Part shown: positions 27,240-37,282 of the stretch, one piece after another
Numbering within the stretch: the first letter of the stretch is position 1
How the letters are laid out: every line of letters begins with the position of its first letter
NCBI GenBank assembly: GCA_019694655.1
Contig: JAIBBN010000001.1
Location: 372,001 to 436,000, forward strand
DNA: 64,000 nucleotides
From: Leptospirales bacterium
Lineage (GTDB): Bacteria; Spirochaetota; Leptospiria; Leptospirales; Leptonemataceae
Direction: 5' to 3'
Position numbers and translations under genes: made by a program
Notes under the pieces: model-generated
What the model saw: only the letters and a program-made list of their open reading frames with translations
Told to the model about the DNA's origin: nothing
The model's database searches: none

Positions 27240-28991
27240 TCAGGGAGGCCCGCCGGAGCTTCTGCTCTTGCGGGCCTTTTTGTTGGCTTTTCCAGGGCCG
27301 ACCTTGCTGGCCTGCGCCGTCACAGCGGGGCCATCCGCCAGCAGATCAGCAAGCATACTGGCCAGTCCGGAGGCCCGTTCCGTTTGGCGATCCACAGACT
27401 GGACAAAGGTTGAGATAGGGCCAAACAGAATTGCCCGTCGGCTGGCGCGAGTCAGGCCAGTATAGAAAAGCTCGCGTGTGAATAATGGCAAGTCCGGTCG
27501 ATCCGGCGCTACAATCAGCACGGTTTCATATTCGCTTCCCTGACTCTTGTGCACGGTGATAGCGAAGGCTGCTTCAAAGCGCGGAAGCATATGCAGCGGA
27601 AGGCTCTTCAGTTCCGTTCCGCGTCGAAACCATCCGCGTATGCGCCCCTGCGAATCGGCAAAGAGAACGCCGCTATCGCCGTTAAAAAGGCCAAGTTCAT
27701 AACTGTTTTCCAGGATCAAGATCGGACAACCGGAGAACGCCGGCGATGGAAGGGCTTGCGCGTAACCGGCCTGACGCAAACTTTCCAGGGCAAAGCGATT
27801 GAGATTGTCCACTCCGGCCGGTCCGCTGCGTGTAACGGCCAGCAGTCGAAATTGATCCAGCGTCTGCAGCGCCTCATCCGGAGACGTCGCCTTCAATGCA
27901 GGTCCGTAACCATCGACGATCCAGCGCCGCAATTCGGAGCTATCAGAGCCTGCACAGAGCAAATCATCGAACATTTCTGGCAAATCAAGGCAGCGCTGCA
28001 GCAGCGCCTGGCACTGCTGGCGCTGGCCCTGGCGGACCAGCGAGGAGAGTTGCGCTATCTGACTTTGATCAGAAAATCGAAAGTTCTGCGATAGCAAGGC
28101 CACAGCGCCCTGCATCGCCGGAGCGCGACAGAGTTCAGCAAAAGCGGCGCCCGCTTCCACCGATGCCAGTTGGTCGCGGTCGCCGAAGAAGGCCAGCGCC
28201 GTGCTGGAGGGCAGGGCGCGCAGCAAGGCGGCCAGCATCTCCAGATCCAGCATCGATGCCTCGTCAATCAAGCAGAGTTCGATCGGCGCCTTTCGCTGCT
28301 CATTGTAGTGAAAGCTGCCATCCGGACGCGCGCCGAGGAAACGGTGGACGGTCTGGGCAATGGGCGACGAAGCAGGTGCGACGGCGACAAAGGGGACCAG
28401 CGATTCATTCAGGCGCGCCGCTGCCTTTCCGGTGGGCGCAAGTAGCGCACAGCGCGCTTGCGGCTGTCGCTGCTTTCTGGCTGCCAGAATTGCTGCTGCG
28501 GTTCGCGTCTTGCCGGCGCCCGGACCGCCGCTTACCGCCAGAATTGGAGAAGAAAGCGAACGTTGCACCGCAGCATTCTGTTCGCTGCTCAGTTGAATTC
28601 CTCCAGCATGTTCAGGCGGGAGCACGGCAATATGTGGCGCTGTGGCTTGTTGCAGCCGTTGCGCCAGCGCCTGGGCAACGCTTCGTTCCTGAAGAAAATG
28701 TCTGCGAAAATAGAGCATTTGCCGGTAGTACAGCAAGGGAGCGGGCAATGGTTCGTTTTGCAGCTCTGCCAGCGCTGGCGCCTCCGCCCAGGCCGCAGAC
28801 GCGGCCAGCATCGAAAGTCGCAATTGCCTGGCATGATCCATCGGCAGGCAGACATTGCCCTGATCCATCGCCCGGCCAAGCTCCGCACAAATTTCCATCA
28901 GGAAAGCAGCGCCTTCGGCATCGCCGACGCTTTCCTGATGCAGACGCGCGCAGAGCGACGCCATTTGATCAGCAAGCGCTTCTGGCTTCAT
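27240..28991 (-). CDS. recD: Exodeoxyribonuclease V subunit RecD
   Basis: 583 residues. The Walker A motif GGPGAGKT (155-162), the helicase motif APTGKAAARLNES and the C-terminal VHKSQGSEYETV and LTRASRRAI motifs identify the 5'-3' SF1B helicase subunit of RecBCD. The ATG overlaps the recB stop by 4 bases (ATGA), showing translational coupling. It is the last gene of the recC-recB-recD operon. Its C-terminal tail is basic (GPGKANKKARKSRSS) and holds the thiolase terminator sequence. Confidence 0.93.
   Translation of the reverse strand: MKPEALADQMASLCARLHQESVGDAEGAAFLMEICAELGRAMDQGNVCLPMDHARQLRLSMLAASAAWAEAPALAELQNEPLPAPLLYYRQMLYFRRHFLQERSVAQALAQRLQQATAPHIAVLPPEHAGGIQLSSEQNAAVQRSLSSPILAVSGGPGAGKTRTAAAILAARKQRQPQARCALLAPTGKAAARLNESLVPFVAVAPASSPIAQTVHRFLGARPDGSFHYNEQRKAPIELCLIDEASMLDLEMLAALLRALPSSTALAFFGDRDQLASVEAGAAFAELCRAPAMQGAVALLSQNFRFSDQSQIAQLSSLVRQGQRQQCQALLQRCLDLPEMFDDLLCAGSDSSELRRWIVDGYGPALKATSPDEALQTLDQFRLLAVTRSGPAGVDNLNRFALESLRQAGYAQALPSPAFSGCPILILENSYELGLFNGDSGVLFADSQGRIRGWFRRGTELKSLPLHMLPRFEAAFAITVHKSQGSEYETVLIVAPDRPDLPLFTRELFYTGLTRASRRAILFGPISTFVQSVDRQTERASGLASMLADLLADGPAVTAQASKVGPGKANKKARKSRSSGGPP
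27246..27283 (+). terminator. Rho-independent terminator after the thiolase gene, inside recD
   Basis: The 8-bp stem AGGCCCGC/GCGGGCCT (27246-27253 with 27270-27277) has a 16-base loop and is followed by a T run on the plus strand. It ends plus-strand transcription from the thiolase gene. The same bases encode the last residues of recD on the minus strand, so it is a terminator within coding sequence. Confidence 0.75.
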
Positions 28992-31900
28992 GGCGTCTCC
29001 CCGCTCAGCAGGCCTGGCGCTGCAGCGTTTGCGTCCGGCCGATACGCCACCAGCCCGCTACGATCGTCGTCGGCTGCTTCCGGGTTGATGCCGCGCAGAA
29101 AAACGTAAAGCGCTCCGCCGAAGTGTCGCTCATCCTGATAGTCGACGATTGATTGTCGCAGCAGACGCCGCAGCGCGGCGCAATATACCTGAGCTTGCTG
29201 CAGATAACCGCCGTCCTGCATGGCTCGATCCAGGGCGTCGGCGTTGTAGGCGGCGAAGTCTGGACCCAATCGATTGGATTTCCAGTCCAACAGGTAGTAG
29301 CGCTGGCCGCAGCGCAGCGTAAGGTCAATGGCGCCAATCCACTGTACGTCGCGCTGGCCGGCATCGGCAAATTGAAAGCGCATTTCGGCGCTACGGTCGC
29401 GGCGCGGCAGATCCCGGAGGCGCAGGCCTGGCGCCAGTTCGCGACGCAACAGGGCCTCCAGCATTGCCAGCATTGGTTTCAGCCAGCGTTGCATCAGGTC
29501 GTGCGTATGCAATGGCCGGTAGGATGCCAGCTCTCGTTGCGTGATTTCTAGAAGCTTCTGCGTATCTCTGAGATCTTCGAGCTGCAGTATGGACTCTAAC
29601 CAGCTGTGAAAGAATATGCCAGCGCTGGCGCCGGAGGGAAATCCATGCAGGCCAACCGCCCCGGCTTCGGAAGCAGAAGGTTCAATGTTGAAGCGAGTCG
29701 CAGCGAGGGCAGCCGGATCTTCAGCTGCCGGCGGCAAAGGCGATTGATCAAGGTCGCGGGCGTCGTCGCTGAGGGTAGACATCGATTGTTGCTGCTGCGC
29801 CCGGTGGTACTCGGCGGTAAAGCTGGTCCAGCGCAATCCAACGGATACCTGCGGCGTGGCGCCCAGGGCGTATTCTTCTTCGACGCTGCTGGCGGCGGAG
29901 ATCGGAAATGGCGACGGAGCGCTCTGCGTATTGCGGGAATCCAGGATCTGGATCGCTCCGTCGGAAAGTTGCTGCAAATTGTTCAGGGCGTCGACCAGTT
30001 GCTCGCGGGCAGCCGGCGGGCGCGCCAGGGGCCGCCAGAACAGCAAGTGTGTGGCGGCGTCGCGCGCCACAGCTTTTCCGCGGGCCGGGGCCGTGTGCAA
30101 TGCATCGCGAGCGGGGCCCACAAAGAGCGTCAGTCGCTCCCGGGCCCTGGTAAGCGCTACGTAGTACAGACGAATACGTTCCTGACGTTCCTGCAGGGCG
30201 CCGCTTTCTTCCGCCCTCTTCAGAGTCGCTGCATCGGCCCACGGCCGATCGAGCGCATCCTTCAGCCAGCTTGGCGCGCAATACGATTGCGGCGCGGTTG
30301 GATCCGTTGCGAGATCGGGCAGCAGGTCGTCAGCTACAATCCAGTGGCGATCCCTTCTTGCACTTGGGCCATAGAAAAACGGAATGTAGACCGAGGGAAA
30401 TTCAAGACCCTTGCTGGCGTGTACTGTCAGCAATTGAACGGCGGGGCTTTCGCTTTCCTGTCGAATGGCGCTGTCTTCTTCATCACGACCGGCGGCAATC
30501 CTGGCTTCCAACCACCGTAGTTGTTCGCGGGGATTTTGAGCGGGCGACGTCTCCAGCAGCTCGGAAAGGTGGCCGAGGTTCGCAATCCAGCGCAGTCCCT
30601 CGCGGTCGCCGGCCAGCCGGCGATGCATCTGGCGCAGGGTCTGCAGCTCCATCGAAAAGGCCAGCGCGCCGCGCGTGCGCCAGCAGGATTCCAGGGCGCG
30701 CAACTGAGCGAGGCATTCCTCCATCAAGCCTTCATCCGCCAGGTCGGTGAAGCGCAGTCCCCAGAGCGCAGTGACAAAAGCCCGGCGGGCCAGGCCGATT
30801 TGTTCCGGCGCCAGCATCGCGTGCATCAGCGCCGCCAGCTCCAGAGCCGCGGGCTCGCCAAATACGCTCTGGCGACGACGCAACGCGGCGGCGATGCCCG
30901 CTGAGCGCAGGTCGGCGGCCAGTTCTTCCGCTTCCGAATGTTTGAGTGTCAGCACTGCAATTTCATGCGGCGGCCGGCCATTGCTGAGTTCAGCGGCGAT
31001 AGCCTGTACCGCAAGGACGCTTGCCCGGCGACGCAGATCCGCAATTTTCCATTGCCCATCCATTCCATCCGGCGGCCACAGCAGCTGAATCTGAAGCGCC
31101 GCTGCCGGCTCAGTGCTCGAAGACGGTCGCGCAGATTGCAGCGGCGGCGATGGCAATTTCTCATGCAGAAAGGGCGGCGCCGCGCCGTCACGCTCGGCAA
31201 AGATCGCGTTGAGGGCGCGGGTCATTGCTTCGCTGAAGCGACGACTGGCATGGAGACCGTAGAGTCGCTGGGCAGCCTGCGCCCGGTCGCGAGCCAAAAA
31301 GTAAGTCGGCAAGTCTGCGCTGCGAAAGCGATAGATGGATTGCTTCGGATCGCCAATCAGAAACAGCGTGCTGCGCTCCGCCAGCGCCGCGAAAATCTCC
31401 CACTGCAGGCGATCGGTGTCCTGAAATTCGTCTACCAGCGCCGCCGGATAGCGCAGCCAGAGCGCCTCGCGCAACCCGGGCCCGCGGCGATCGTCGCGCA
31501 GCGCTGCTGCCAGGCGACCGAGCATATCGCGATAGGTTTGTTCGCCGCGTCGCGTCGCCGCGCCTGCGATGTACTGCGGCGCCTGATCCAGCCACAGCTG
31601 CAGTTGCTGCAAACTGTAGATTTGCAAGGCGTCCTGCGGCGTGGCTGCTTCTTGCTGGAGCGCCTCCGGTCGCAAACCAAACAATTGGAGGGAAGGCCTC
31701 CGCGACCATTGCATTGCCAGGTCATAGAGTATTTCCGGCGAAAGCAGATTCTGGAGCGCAGCTGCGGCAGTCTGTTCGGCCCTGGAATGCATCAACCGAT
31801 CCCAGAATTCAAAGGCCGCCTCCGCCAGCAGCGAGCTCTCATCGGGCTGAACGCGCACTTCAATTGGCGCCCCGCTGGCCAGGGCCTCTTGCTCCAGTGT

Positions 31901-32275
31901 TGTTGCGCAAAAGGCGTGGATGGTGTAGATAGCCGCCTCTTCGAACTCATGTTGCGCGCGCTGAAGAATTTGCCGAACGGCTGCGCGTCCCTGCTGCTGG
32001 ACGGCTTTTTGCACTACCGTCTGCAAATCGGAGCTATCAGCGCCGTCCTCAAGCGCCTCGCGCAACGTGCGATGCAATCGCGAGCGCAATTCGGCGGCGG
32101 CAGCTTCTGAGAAAGTAACCGTCAAAATTTGCGCCGGTCGCAAATTTGCTTCCAGAAGCAGGCGCAACCAAAGTCGCGTGATAGCGTGCGTTTTGCCACA
32201 GCCGGCGGAGGCCTCGATCAAATTCAGTCCATCCAGCGGACAACTTGAGGGATCCAGCGCCGGGATCATTTCCAT
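28988..32275 (-). CDS. recB: Exodeoxyribonuclease V subunit RecB
   Basis: 1095 residues. The N-terminal Walker A is EASAGCGKTHA, with a UvrD-like DEFQDTD motif, RFRSADLPTYF and LLTVHASKGLEF. The C-terminal nuclease domain has GAIDLTLR (D984), DWKSN (D997 and K999) and YLQQAQVY, the RecB nuclease residues. RecB is the 3'-5' helicase and nuclease of RecBCD, which starts repair of double-strand breaks and degrades unprotected DNA. The start overlaps the recC stop by 10 bases. Confidence 0.95.
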   Translation of the reverse strand: MEMIPALDPSSCPLDGLNLIEASAGCGKTHAITRLWLRLLLEANLRPAQILTVTFSEAAAAELRSRLHRTLREALEDGADSSDLQTVVQKAVQQQGRAAVRQILQRAQHEFEEAAIYTIHAFCATTLEQEALASGAPIEVRVQPDESSLLAEAAFEFWDRLMHSRAEQTAAAALQNLLSPEILYDLAMQWSRRPSLQLFGLRPEALQQEAATPQDALQIYSLQQLQLWLDQAPQYIAGAATRRGEQTYRDMLGRLAAALRDDRRGPGLREALWLRYPAALVDEFQDTDRLQWEIFAALAERSTLFLIGDPKQSIYRFRSADLPTYFLARDRAQAAQRLYGLHASRRFSEAMTRALNAIFAERDGAAPPFLHEKLPSPPLQSARPSSSTEPAAALQIQLLWPPDGMDGQWKIADLRRRASVLAVQAIAAELSNGRPPHEIAVLTLKHSEAEELAADLRSAGIAAALRRRQSVFGEPAALELAALMHAMLAPEQIGLARRAFVTALWGLRFTDLADEGLMEECLAQLRALESCWRTRGALAFSMELQTLRQMHRRLAGDREGLRWIANLGHLSELLETSPAQNPREQLRWLEARIAAGRDEEDSAIRQESESPAVQLLTVHASKGLEFPSVYIPFFYGPSARRDRHWIVADDLLPDLATDPTAPQSYCAPSWLKDALDRPWADAATLKRAEESGALQERQERIRLYYVALTRARERLTLFVGPARDALHTAPARGKAVARDAATHLLFWRPLARPPAAREQLVDALNNLQQLSDGAIQILDSRNTQSAPSPFPISAASSVEEEYALGATPQVSVGLRWTSFTAEYHRAQQQQSMSTLSDDARDLDQSPLPPAAEDPAALAATRFNIEPSASEAGAVGLHGFPSGASAGIFFHSWLESILQLEDLRDTQKLLEITQRELASYRPLHTHDLMQRWLKPMLAMLEALLRRELAPGLRLRDLPRRDRSAEMRFQFADAGQRDVQWIGAIDLTLRCGQRYYLLDWKSNRLGPDFAAYNADALDRAMQDGGYLQQAQVYCAALRRLLRQSIVDYQDERHFGGALYVFLRGINPEAADDDRSGLVAYRPDANAAAPGLLSGETP

Positions 32276-35200
32276 AGCTCCGGCAGCGTTGTTGTTTGAC
32301 TGAGCAGCGACCAGAATCGAAGAGCAAGCTCCTCAAATTGCGGCAACCAGGGCGACGATTCAGCCAGCGGCGCAAGGTCCGGAAATAGCAAACGCAGCTC
32401 GGGCGTCTGACCCTCGCCAGGAGCTCCTGTAAAGGATGGAAGATAGCATGCCAGCGCCTTCTGCTGCGCGCTACGCCGGTCTGCGCCCTCCATTTGAATG
32501 CTCTGGTAGTAGCGCAACGAGCTCTTCAAGAACAGCGGCGAAAATTCCTGCTCGAGTCCATGGTAGAATTGCACCGCAAAGCGCAGCAAGTCTTCGCCGG
32601 CCTGGCCGCGAATGCGGAGCATGGAGGCCTCAGACTCGCGCGAAAAAAAATAGGAATCGCCCTCGCAGCCCGCCGCGCTGTAGATCAGGCAACTCTCCAC
32701 AATTCGCCGCGCATTGATAGCGCCATGGTTGAGTAGTAGCAGCCGTCCGTCGCCCTCCAGGACTGGCAGCTCATCTTCCAGCAGTGCATCGCCAATATGT
32801 CTCGAAAGTTTCAGAACTGTCGCGCGCATGCCGGAAGGCGCTGCCGCAAGCAAGTGCTGCGCCTCGGCACAGAGTTGCTGCGCGATTTGTCGACCGCTCC
32901 ATCCCGCAGGAAGGGCGGCATCGATCAGCGCATCCTCCACTGCATCCTGGACGCTTTTCCCGGAAATCAACCAATGCAGAATGCTGCCGCGCAGCGCATA
33001 CTGCTGCAACGGATCGGCGCGCCAGGGAGATTCGTTTTGTTGTTCCCACTCGCGGCAGCTCCCTGGCTTTTCGCTGAGGCGATCGGCGGGGCTGAGCCGC
33101 AGTCCGATATTGCGCAGGTAACGAGCTGCCGGATTGCGCAGCGCATCGAGCAACTGGCCCAGATTGAGCGGCCCGACCAGGTTAGCGCCTGTCTTGCGCG
33201 CCGAATTGCCTGGGACAATCTGAGCTGAGCGACGCGGACCGGCGACTGTGACGCTGCGCGCCGCCTCCAGCAATCGCGGCGAGGTCCCGCGCGGCAGCAA
33301 GGAATCGCCTGGCAATCGTCCGCTGATGAAGTAGCGTCGGTCCCAGGCGTAAAGCGGATGCAGCGTTTGACGATCGAGCAACGTTTGTCCATCGTTCGCA
33401 CCCAGTGCCGTAGAAAGCTCATCGATCAGCGTCGAAGGTCCGCGCAGCAACTTCGCGCCAGCGGCATCCTGTCCACAATAGCTGAGGTAGAGCCAGTCGC
33501 CGGCCGCCAGCAGCGCCTCCATAAAAAGCAGACGATCCTCCAGGCGGCGCGAGGGATCGCCGGCTCTCGGATAGCGCTGCAGCAAATGAAAGGAAATGGT
33601 TCGGCGCCCGCGGGGGAAGGAGCTTTCGTCCATGCCAAGCAAACAAACAATCCTGAAAGGTACATTGCGCATGGGCATCATGGTACAGGCGGCAATGCCG
33701 CCTGACATGAATCCCTTGCCGGCTGCACTCTCGACGGCGAAACGCCGTAAGTATGCGGAAATGCAATCAACGGACAGCGGAAGCGAGGGCTGCAGACGCA
33801 GCGCCATTGTCTTGAATCGAGTAATGGCCCGTTCGATCGCCAGGCGCTGCGGATAAGCGGGCAGCAGCGCTTCGATCATCTGCAAGAGGCGTTCGGTCCA
33901 TGTTGCGGCGGACAACAATTCTTCCATGCCCCGGGTGGAATCCAGTATGGCATCGACGGCTGCGGCCATGGCCGCAAGTTCTCGGATGTTTTCCGTGTTG
34001 AGCGGCGGACTGCCTTCCCTGGCTTGCTCTGTAGACCAGGCCAGCAGCAAGCGATCAAGGCCTTCTCGCCAGCTGCCTGGATGCTGATTTGCCGGCCGCC
34101 GGGACTGGCGAAAGTTCCTGTCTGCGCCCCAGCGAATATGCGCGGCGGCCACATATTCATCGACCAACTCGGGTCGATAGCCAAACTGCTGCGCAAGCAA
34201 GGGATGTTGCAGCAGGCCGGTCAGCAGTCCTGCGCGGTAGCGTTCGCCCGGCAGTTGCAGGGCGGCCAGCAGCAGTTCAAGGCCCTCGCGCTCCGGCGCA
34301 GCCGTGCGGTCGGCAACGCTGATTGGCATCGAAGCGGACCCGGCCTTGCGAAAGACCGCTTGCAATGCGGGGGCGTAGCGATTGATGTCCGGGGCCATCA
34401 CCAGGACGTCGCTTGCCCGAAGCGATGAATCTTCCTGAAAGCGTTGCAACAGCCAGAGCTGCAGCGCTTCAACCTCGCGCAACGGCGTGTGGCAGCTGTG
34501 CAGTTGTACACGCCGGGATAGATGCAGAGGATCGCCTTCGCCGTGGGGCGTAATGGCGAAGCCTTCCATTGCCGCCGCTATCTGGTGCAGCGGGCTCAAT
34601 GGTCGCTTCTGCGCGTCATCGAGCCATCGCCAGCTGCTGAACTTCTCACGCGAAAGTCGTTGCAGAAAATCGCGGAGGCGAATGGCGCCGCTTTGAGCAG
34701 CGAAATCCGGCAGACCAGGAGAGAGAGTAAACAGATGAACGTCGCGTCGTTGTGCAAGTTCAACTAGAATGCGCAAATGGATCTCCGGGAGATAGGAGAT
34801 CGCGAAGCAGTAAAGATTTCCTGTGAAAGGCGCCGAATGCTGGCCAGCGCGATGCAGCGCCTGCCACTGCTGCAACCGATCGGGCAGGGCAAACTCCGGA
34901 TAGCGTTGGATCAATTTTTCCCAGAGGCGCCGCTGCCAGAGCCAGTCAAGATCCTCAATCGGCGGTTGGGAAGCAAGGACGGCGGCGCGATCGGCCAGCA
35001 TCCAATCCGGTCGATGACTCAGATACTGATCAAATACCTCGGCAAGGGCGCCTGCCAGCTGGTCGCGGCGGCGCGCTTGATCGGGTCCATCGCCCGGGTA
35101 GTCCGCCAGGGCGCCAGAGGCGGCTTCGGCCGCGTCTTCCAGCAGCAGCGCCTGCAGCGCAAAGCGCGCTGCCTCCTTATCAAAGGGAAAATGAACTTGC

Positions 35201-35430
35201 TCCAATCCGGAAAGAATGCATTGTACGAGACGATTGGGAAACAGGTACTGAATGCCAAAGGTCGCGCCGTCCGAACCGGCGAGGCAGAGATTGAGGTAGC
35301 GTTCCATGCCGTGCGCCTGGATTAGAATGGCTGGCGGATCAAGCGGATCGCGGCCTTCGGCGCTCAGGCAGGACTTCAGTTCCGCTGAAAGCCGCGCCGC
35401 CGAATTACTGAGGACTAGATGAAGAGCCAG
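32266..35430 (-). CDS. recC: Exodeoxyribonuclease V subunit RecC
   Basis: About 1054 residues if translation begins at the CTG at 35430, where the product starts ALHLVLSNS and matches the length of the RecC N-terminus (E. coli: 7 residues before SNR). A GAGGG lies 7 bases upstream. The nearest standard in-frame start codon is a TTG about 250 bases further upstream, deep inside the divergent lipoprotein gene. RecC motifs seen include LFPNRLVQCIL, QAHGMERYLN, WLLQRFQED, FPRGRRTISFHLLQR and LLFMEALLAA. RecC has an inactive helicase fold that reads Chi. First gene of recC-recB-recD. Confidence 0.9.
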   Translation of the reverse strand: MALHLVLSNSAARLSAELKSCLSAEGRDPLDPPAILIQAHGMERYLNLCLAGSDGATFGIQYLFPNRLVQCILSGLEQVHFPFDKEAARFALQALLLEDAAEAASGALADYPGDGPDQARRRDQLAGALAEVFDQYLSHRPDWMLADRAAVLASQPPIEDLDWLWQRRLWEKLIQRYPEFALPDRLQQWQALHRAGQHSAPFTGNLYCFAISYLPEIHLRILVELAQRRDVHLFTLSPGLPDFAAQSGAIRLRDFLQRLSREKFSSWRWLDDAQKRPLSPLHQIAAAMEGFAITPHGEGDPLHLSRRVQLHSCHTPLREVEALQLWLLQRFQEDSSLRASDVLVMAPDINRYAPALQAVFRKAGSASMPISVADRTAAPEREGLELLLAALQLPGERYRAGLLTGLLQHPLLAQQFGYRPELVDEYVAAAHIRWGADRNFRQSRRPANQHPGSWREGLDRLLLAWSTEQAREGSPPLNTENIRELAAMAAAVDAILDSTRGMEELLSAATWTERLLQMIEALLPAYPQRLAIERAITRFKTMALRLQPSLPLSVDCISAYLRRFAVESAAGKGFMSGGIAACTMMPMRNVPFRIVCLLGMDESSFPRGRRTISFHLLQRYPRAGDPSRRLEDRLLFMEALLAAGDWLYLSYCGQDAAGAKLLRGPSTLIDELSTALGANDGQTLLDRQTLHPLYAWDRRYFISGRLPGDSLLPRGTSPRLLEAARSVTVAGPRRSAQIVPGNSARKTGANLVGPLNLGQLLDALRNPAARYLRNIGLRLSPADRLSEKPGSCREWEQQNESPWRADPLQQYALRGSILHWLISGKSVQDAVEDALIDAALPAGWSGRQIAQQLCAEAQHLLAAAPSGMRATVLKLSRHIGDALLEDELPVLEGDGRLLLLNHGAINARRIVESCLIYSAAGCEGDSYFFSRESEASMLRIRGQAGEDLLRFAVQFYHGLEQEFSPLFLKSSLRYYQSIQMEGADRRSAQQKALACYLPSFTGAPGEGQTPELRLLFPDLAPLAESSPWLPQFEELALRFWSLLSQTTTLPELWK

Positions 35431-36363
35431 AACGCAACCCTCGCTAAAATCATCGCAGACTTTCCAGGCCGGGCGAGCATAGCTCGCGTCTGCGACACCC
35501 GGCCGCGCTACAAGCTGCGCAAGCTGAGCGTTACGGTCTTGTTGCTGTGCGGCCTGCTGGCCGGCAACTGTTCCCGGGTTGTTGTAAGGACCGCCTATCG
35601 TCAGGCCGATACCTTGCTCTATTATCGTCTGGACCGGGTCTTCGCATTTGATGATCAGCAGGAGCAATGGGTCCGGCGGCAAATCCAGGCGCACTACCGG
35701 TGGCATCGAACGACCCAGCTGCCAGCCTACAGCGCATTCTTGCGCGACCTTCGCGGCCGAGTGCAACGCGGTCTACAGGAAGCGGATCTTGACTGGGCGC
35801 AACAGCAAATGACGGGCTTTCGCAACGCGCTGATGATTCGAATCTACCCGGATGCTCGCTTGCTGCTGCTGGGACTTGGCGACCGGCAGCTGCAAGACCT
35901 TCCCGATCGCCTGGCAGACTACAACGAAGAGCTGGCGCAAAAGGCGGCATTGTCGCCGGAAGAACGCACTGAACGCAGCGCAAAGGAGACCGTAGAATCT
36001 GTAGAGGAATGGTTGGGCAGTCTGCAGCAGGACCAGAAAGGCGAGCTTGGTCAGATCGCCCGGGCCATGCCCGATGAGACGCCGCTGCGATTGCAAATGA
36101 ATCGCGAACGACAGGCCCAGTTGCTTGCAGCGTTGCAATCTCCAGAGCGGGGCGCCCGGACCGACGCCTTGCTTCGCGCCTGGTTGCTGCATGCTGAAGC
36201 CAGCCGCCCCAATTACTACCGGCTGGCTGTCCTCCGCTGGCGGCGCAGCTTCAAGGATCTGGCGCTGAAAATCGACCAAATGATGACCGCCGAACAGCGT
36301 CAGTATTTCAGTGCGCGGCTGGGCGAATGGATTGAAGATCTGGAGCAGTTGAGTCGCGGCTGA
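35419..36363 (+). CDS. Lipoprotein of the DUF6279 type
   Basis: 314 residues. The ATG at 35419 has a good ribosome-binding site (GAGG, 5-8 bases upstream). A 51-residue leader ends in LLAGNC, a loose spirochaete lipobox. The rest resembles DUF6279 lipoproteins: YRQADTLLYYRLDRVF, an acidic FDDQQEQWVRRQI, and HRTTQLPAYSAFLRDL. Family recall only; function unknown. Its first ~12 bases are shared with the 5' end of recC on the opposite strand. Confidence 0.7.
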   Translation: MKSQNATLAKIIADFPGRASIARVCDTRPRYKLRKLSVTVLLLCGLLAGNCSRVVVRTAYRQADTLLYYRLDRVFAFDDQQEQWVRRQIQAHYRWHRTTQLPAYSAFLRDLRGRVQRGLQEADLDWAQQQMTGFRNALMIRIYPDARLLLLGLGDRQLQDLPDRLADYNEELAQKAALSPEERTERSAKETVESVEEWLGSLQQDQKGELGQIARAMPDETPLRLQMNRERQAQLLAALQSPERGARTDALLRAWLLHAEASRPNYYRLAVLRWRRSFKDLALKIDQMMTAEQRQYFSARLGEWIEDLEQLSRG

Positions 36364-36417
36364 GGAAGGGAGGATCCGCAGCCACCGGCCCCTCGCGACG
36401 CGCCAATTGCGGGCGTG

Positions 36418-37008
36418 CTAAAAGATCCGCGGCCCTGCTTTGATCTGGTTGTACACGCGGCGCACGCCTTCGCTCTCCTGGGCCGCCAGCACAGCGCGAA
36501 CGCGCTGTGTGTCGGCGGCGACGCGTCCAATCAGATACACTTCGCCATCGTAGACAACAATCTTGATATTCTGACCCTTCAGATCGCTTTCTGCCGCCAG
36601 CGATTCGCTGATCTGTTGCCGTAAGTTGCGATCGGCATCGGCGCTAGTATAGCGACGATCGCCGAGGCGCATCCGATTGATGACGCTCCAGACTCCGGTG
36701 GATCGGCGAGCGTAGTCCTCAAAGCGCCGCAAAGCTGACTCCGAGGCAGCCCGGCCAATCAGATAGACTTCGCCTTCGTCGGTAAGCACTTGAACCGAGG
36801 AGGCATCGCTCTCCTGGTCCTGTGCAATGCGAGCGAAGACGCTTGCTGTAATTGCGGCATCGTCAAGTTCGGAGCGAAGCAGGCGCGAGGCAGCGCACTG
36901 GGCAGCAAGCAGCGTCAGCACGATGAGCAACCCGAAGCGGGCCGGGCGTTCGTCGAACCGACCGCCCAGGTCGACCTTTCCGGAGCTGCAGGCTGTCCTT
37001 GTTTCCAT
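36418..37008 (-). CDS. BON-domain lipoprotein (OsmY-like)
   Basis: 196 residues from the ATG at 37008; the frame is open further upstream but only low-quality residues would be added. The signal peptide ends in LAAQC (C38). Two BON-type repeats follow, each with the VxLxGRV/A pattern (for example GEVYLIGRAASESALRR, then GEVYLIGRVAADTQRV). BON domains bind phospholipid or outer-membrane surfaces and are stress-linked in OsmY. Function is inferred. It is convergent with the DUF6279 gene. Confidence 0.75.
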   Translation of the reverse strand: METRTACSSGKVDLGGRFDERPARFGLLIVLTLLAAQCAASRLLRSELDDAAITASVFARIAQDQESDASSVQVLTDEGEVYLIGRAASESALRRFEDYARRSTGVWSVINRMRLGDRRYTSADADRNLRQQISESLAAESDLKGQNIKIVVYDGEVYLIGRVAADTQRVRAVLAAQESEGVRRVYNQIKAGPRIF

Positions 37009-37261
37009 CGCGGCCGACCCTGACGGGCACGCATTGGCCCGGCAGGAGAAGCTGAGACCCCTGCCGCGCTGCAGCGCAAGGGAAAAGGCTCCAGAGATTT
37101 CAGGTTTCTTAAAATTCCGAAATGAACTATATTGATGCATGGATGAAACAAAAGCCATCTATGAAGACTAGAAATGACTCAAAATAGTTCAATTCTTGGC
37201 CTCAGTCCGATTGCCGAAGCGGCTTCCGGTCAAGCGCGGGCCTGAACGCCCTCTGGCCGAT

Positions 37262-37282
37262 GGGAAATACGCTCGATTTCCC
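37262..37282 (+). other. Perfect 7-bp stem-loop in the gene-free stretch
   Basis: GGGAAAT (37262-37268) pairs with ATTTCCC (37276-37282) around a 7-base loop. It lies about 250 bases upstream of the terminator and is part of the possible small RNA or leader described for this stretch. Confidence 0.4.

Noticed and set aside
30938-32110. 390-residue plus-strand frame opposite recB
   Set aside because: It is a shadow of recB: no ribosome site, composition follows the opposite strand and no recognisable domain.
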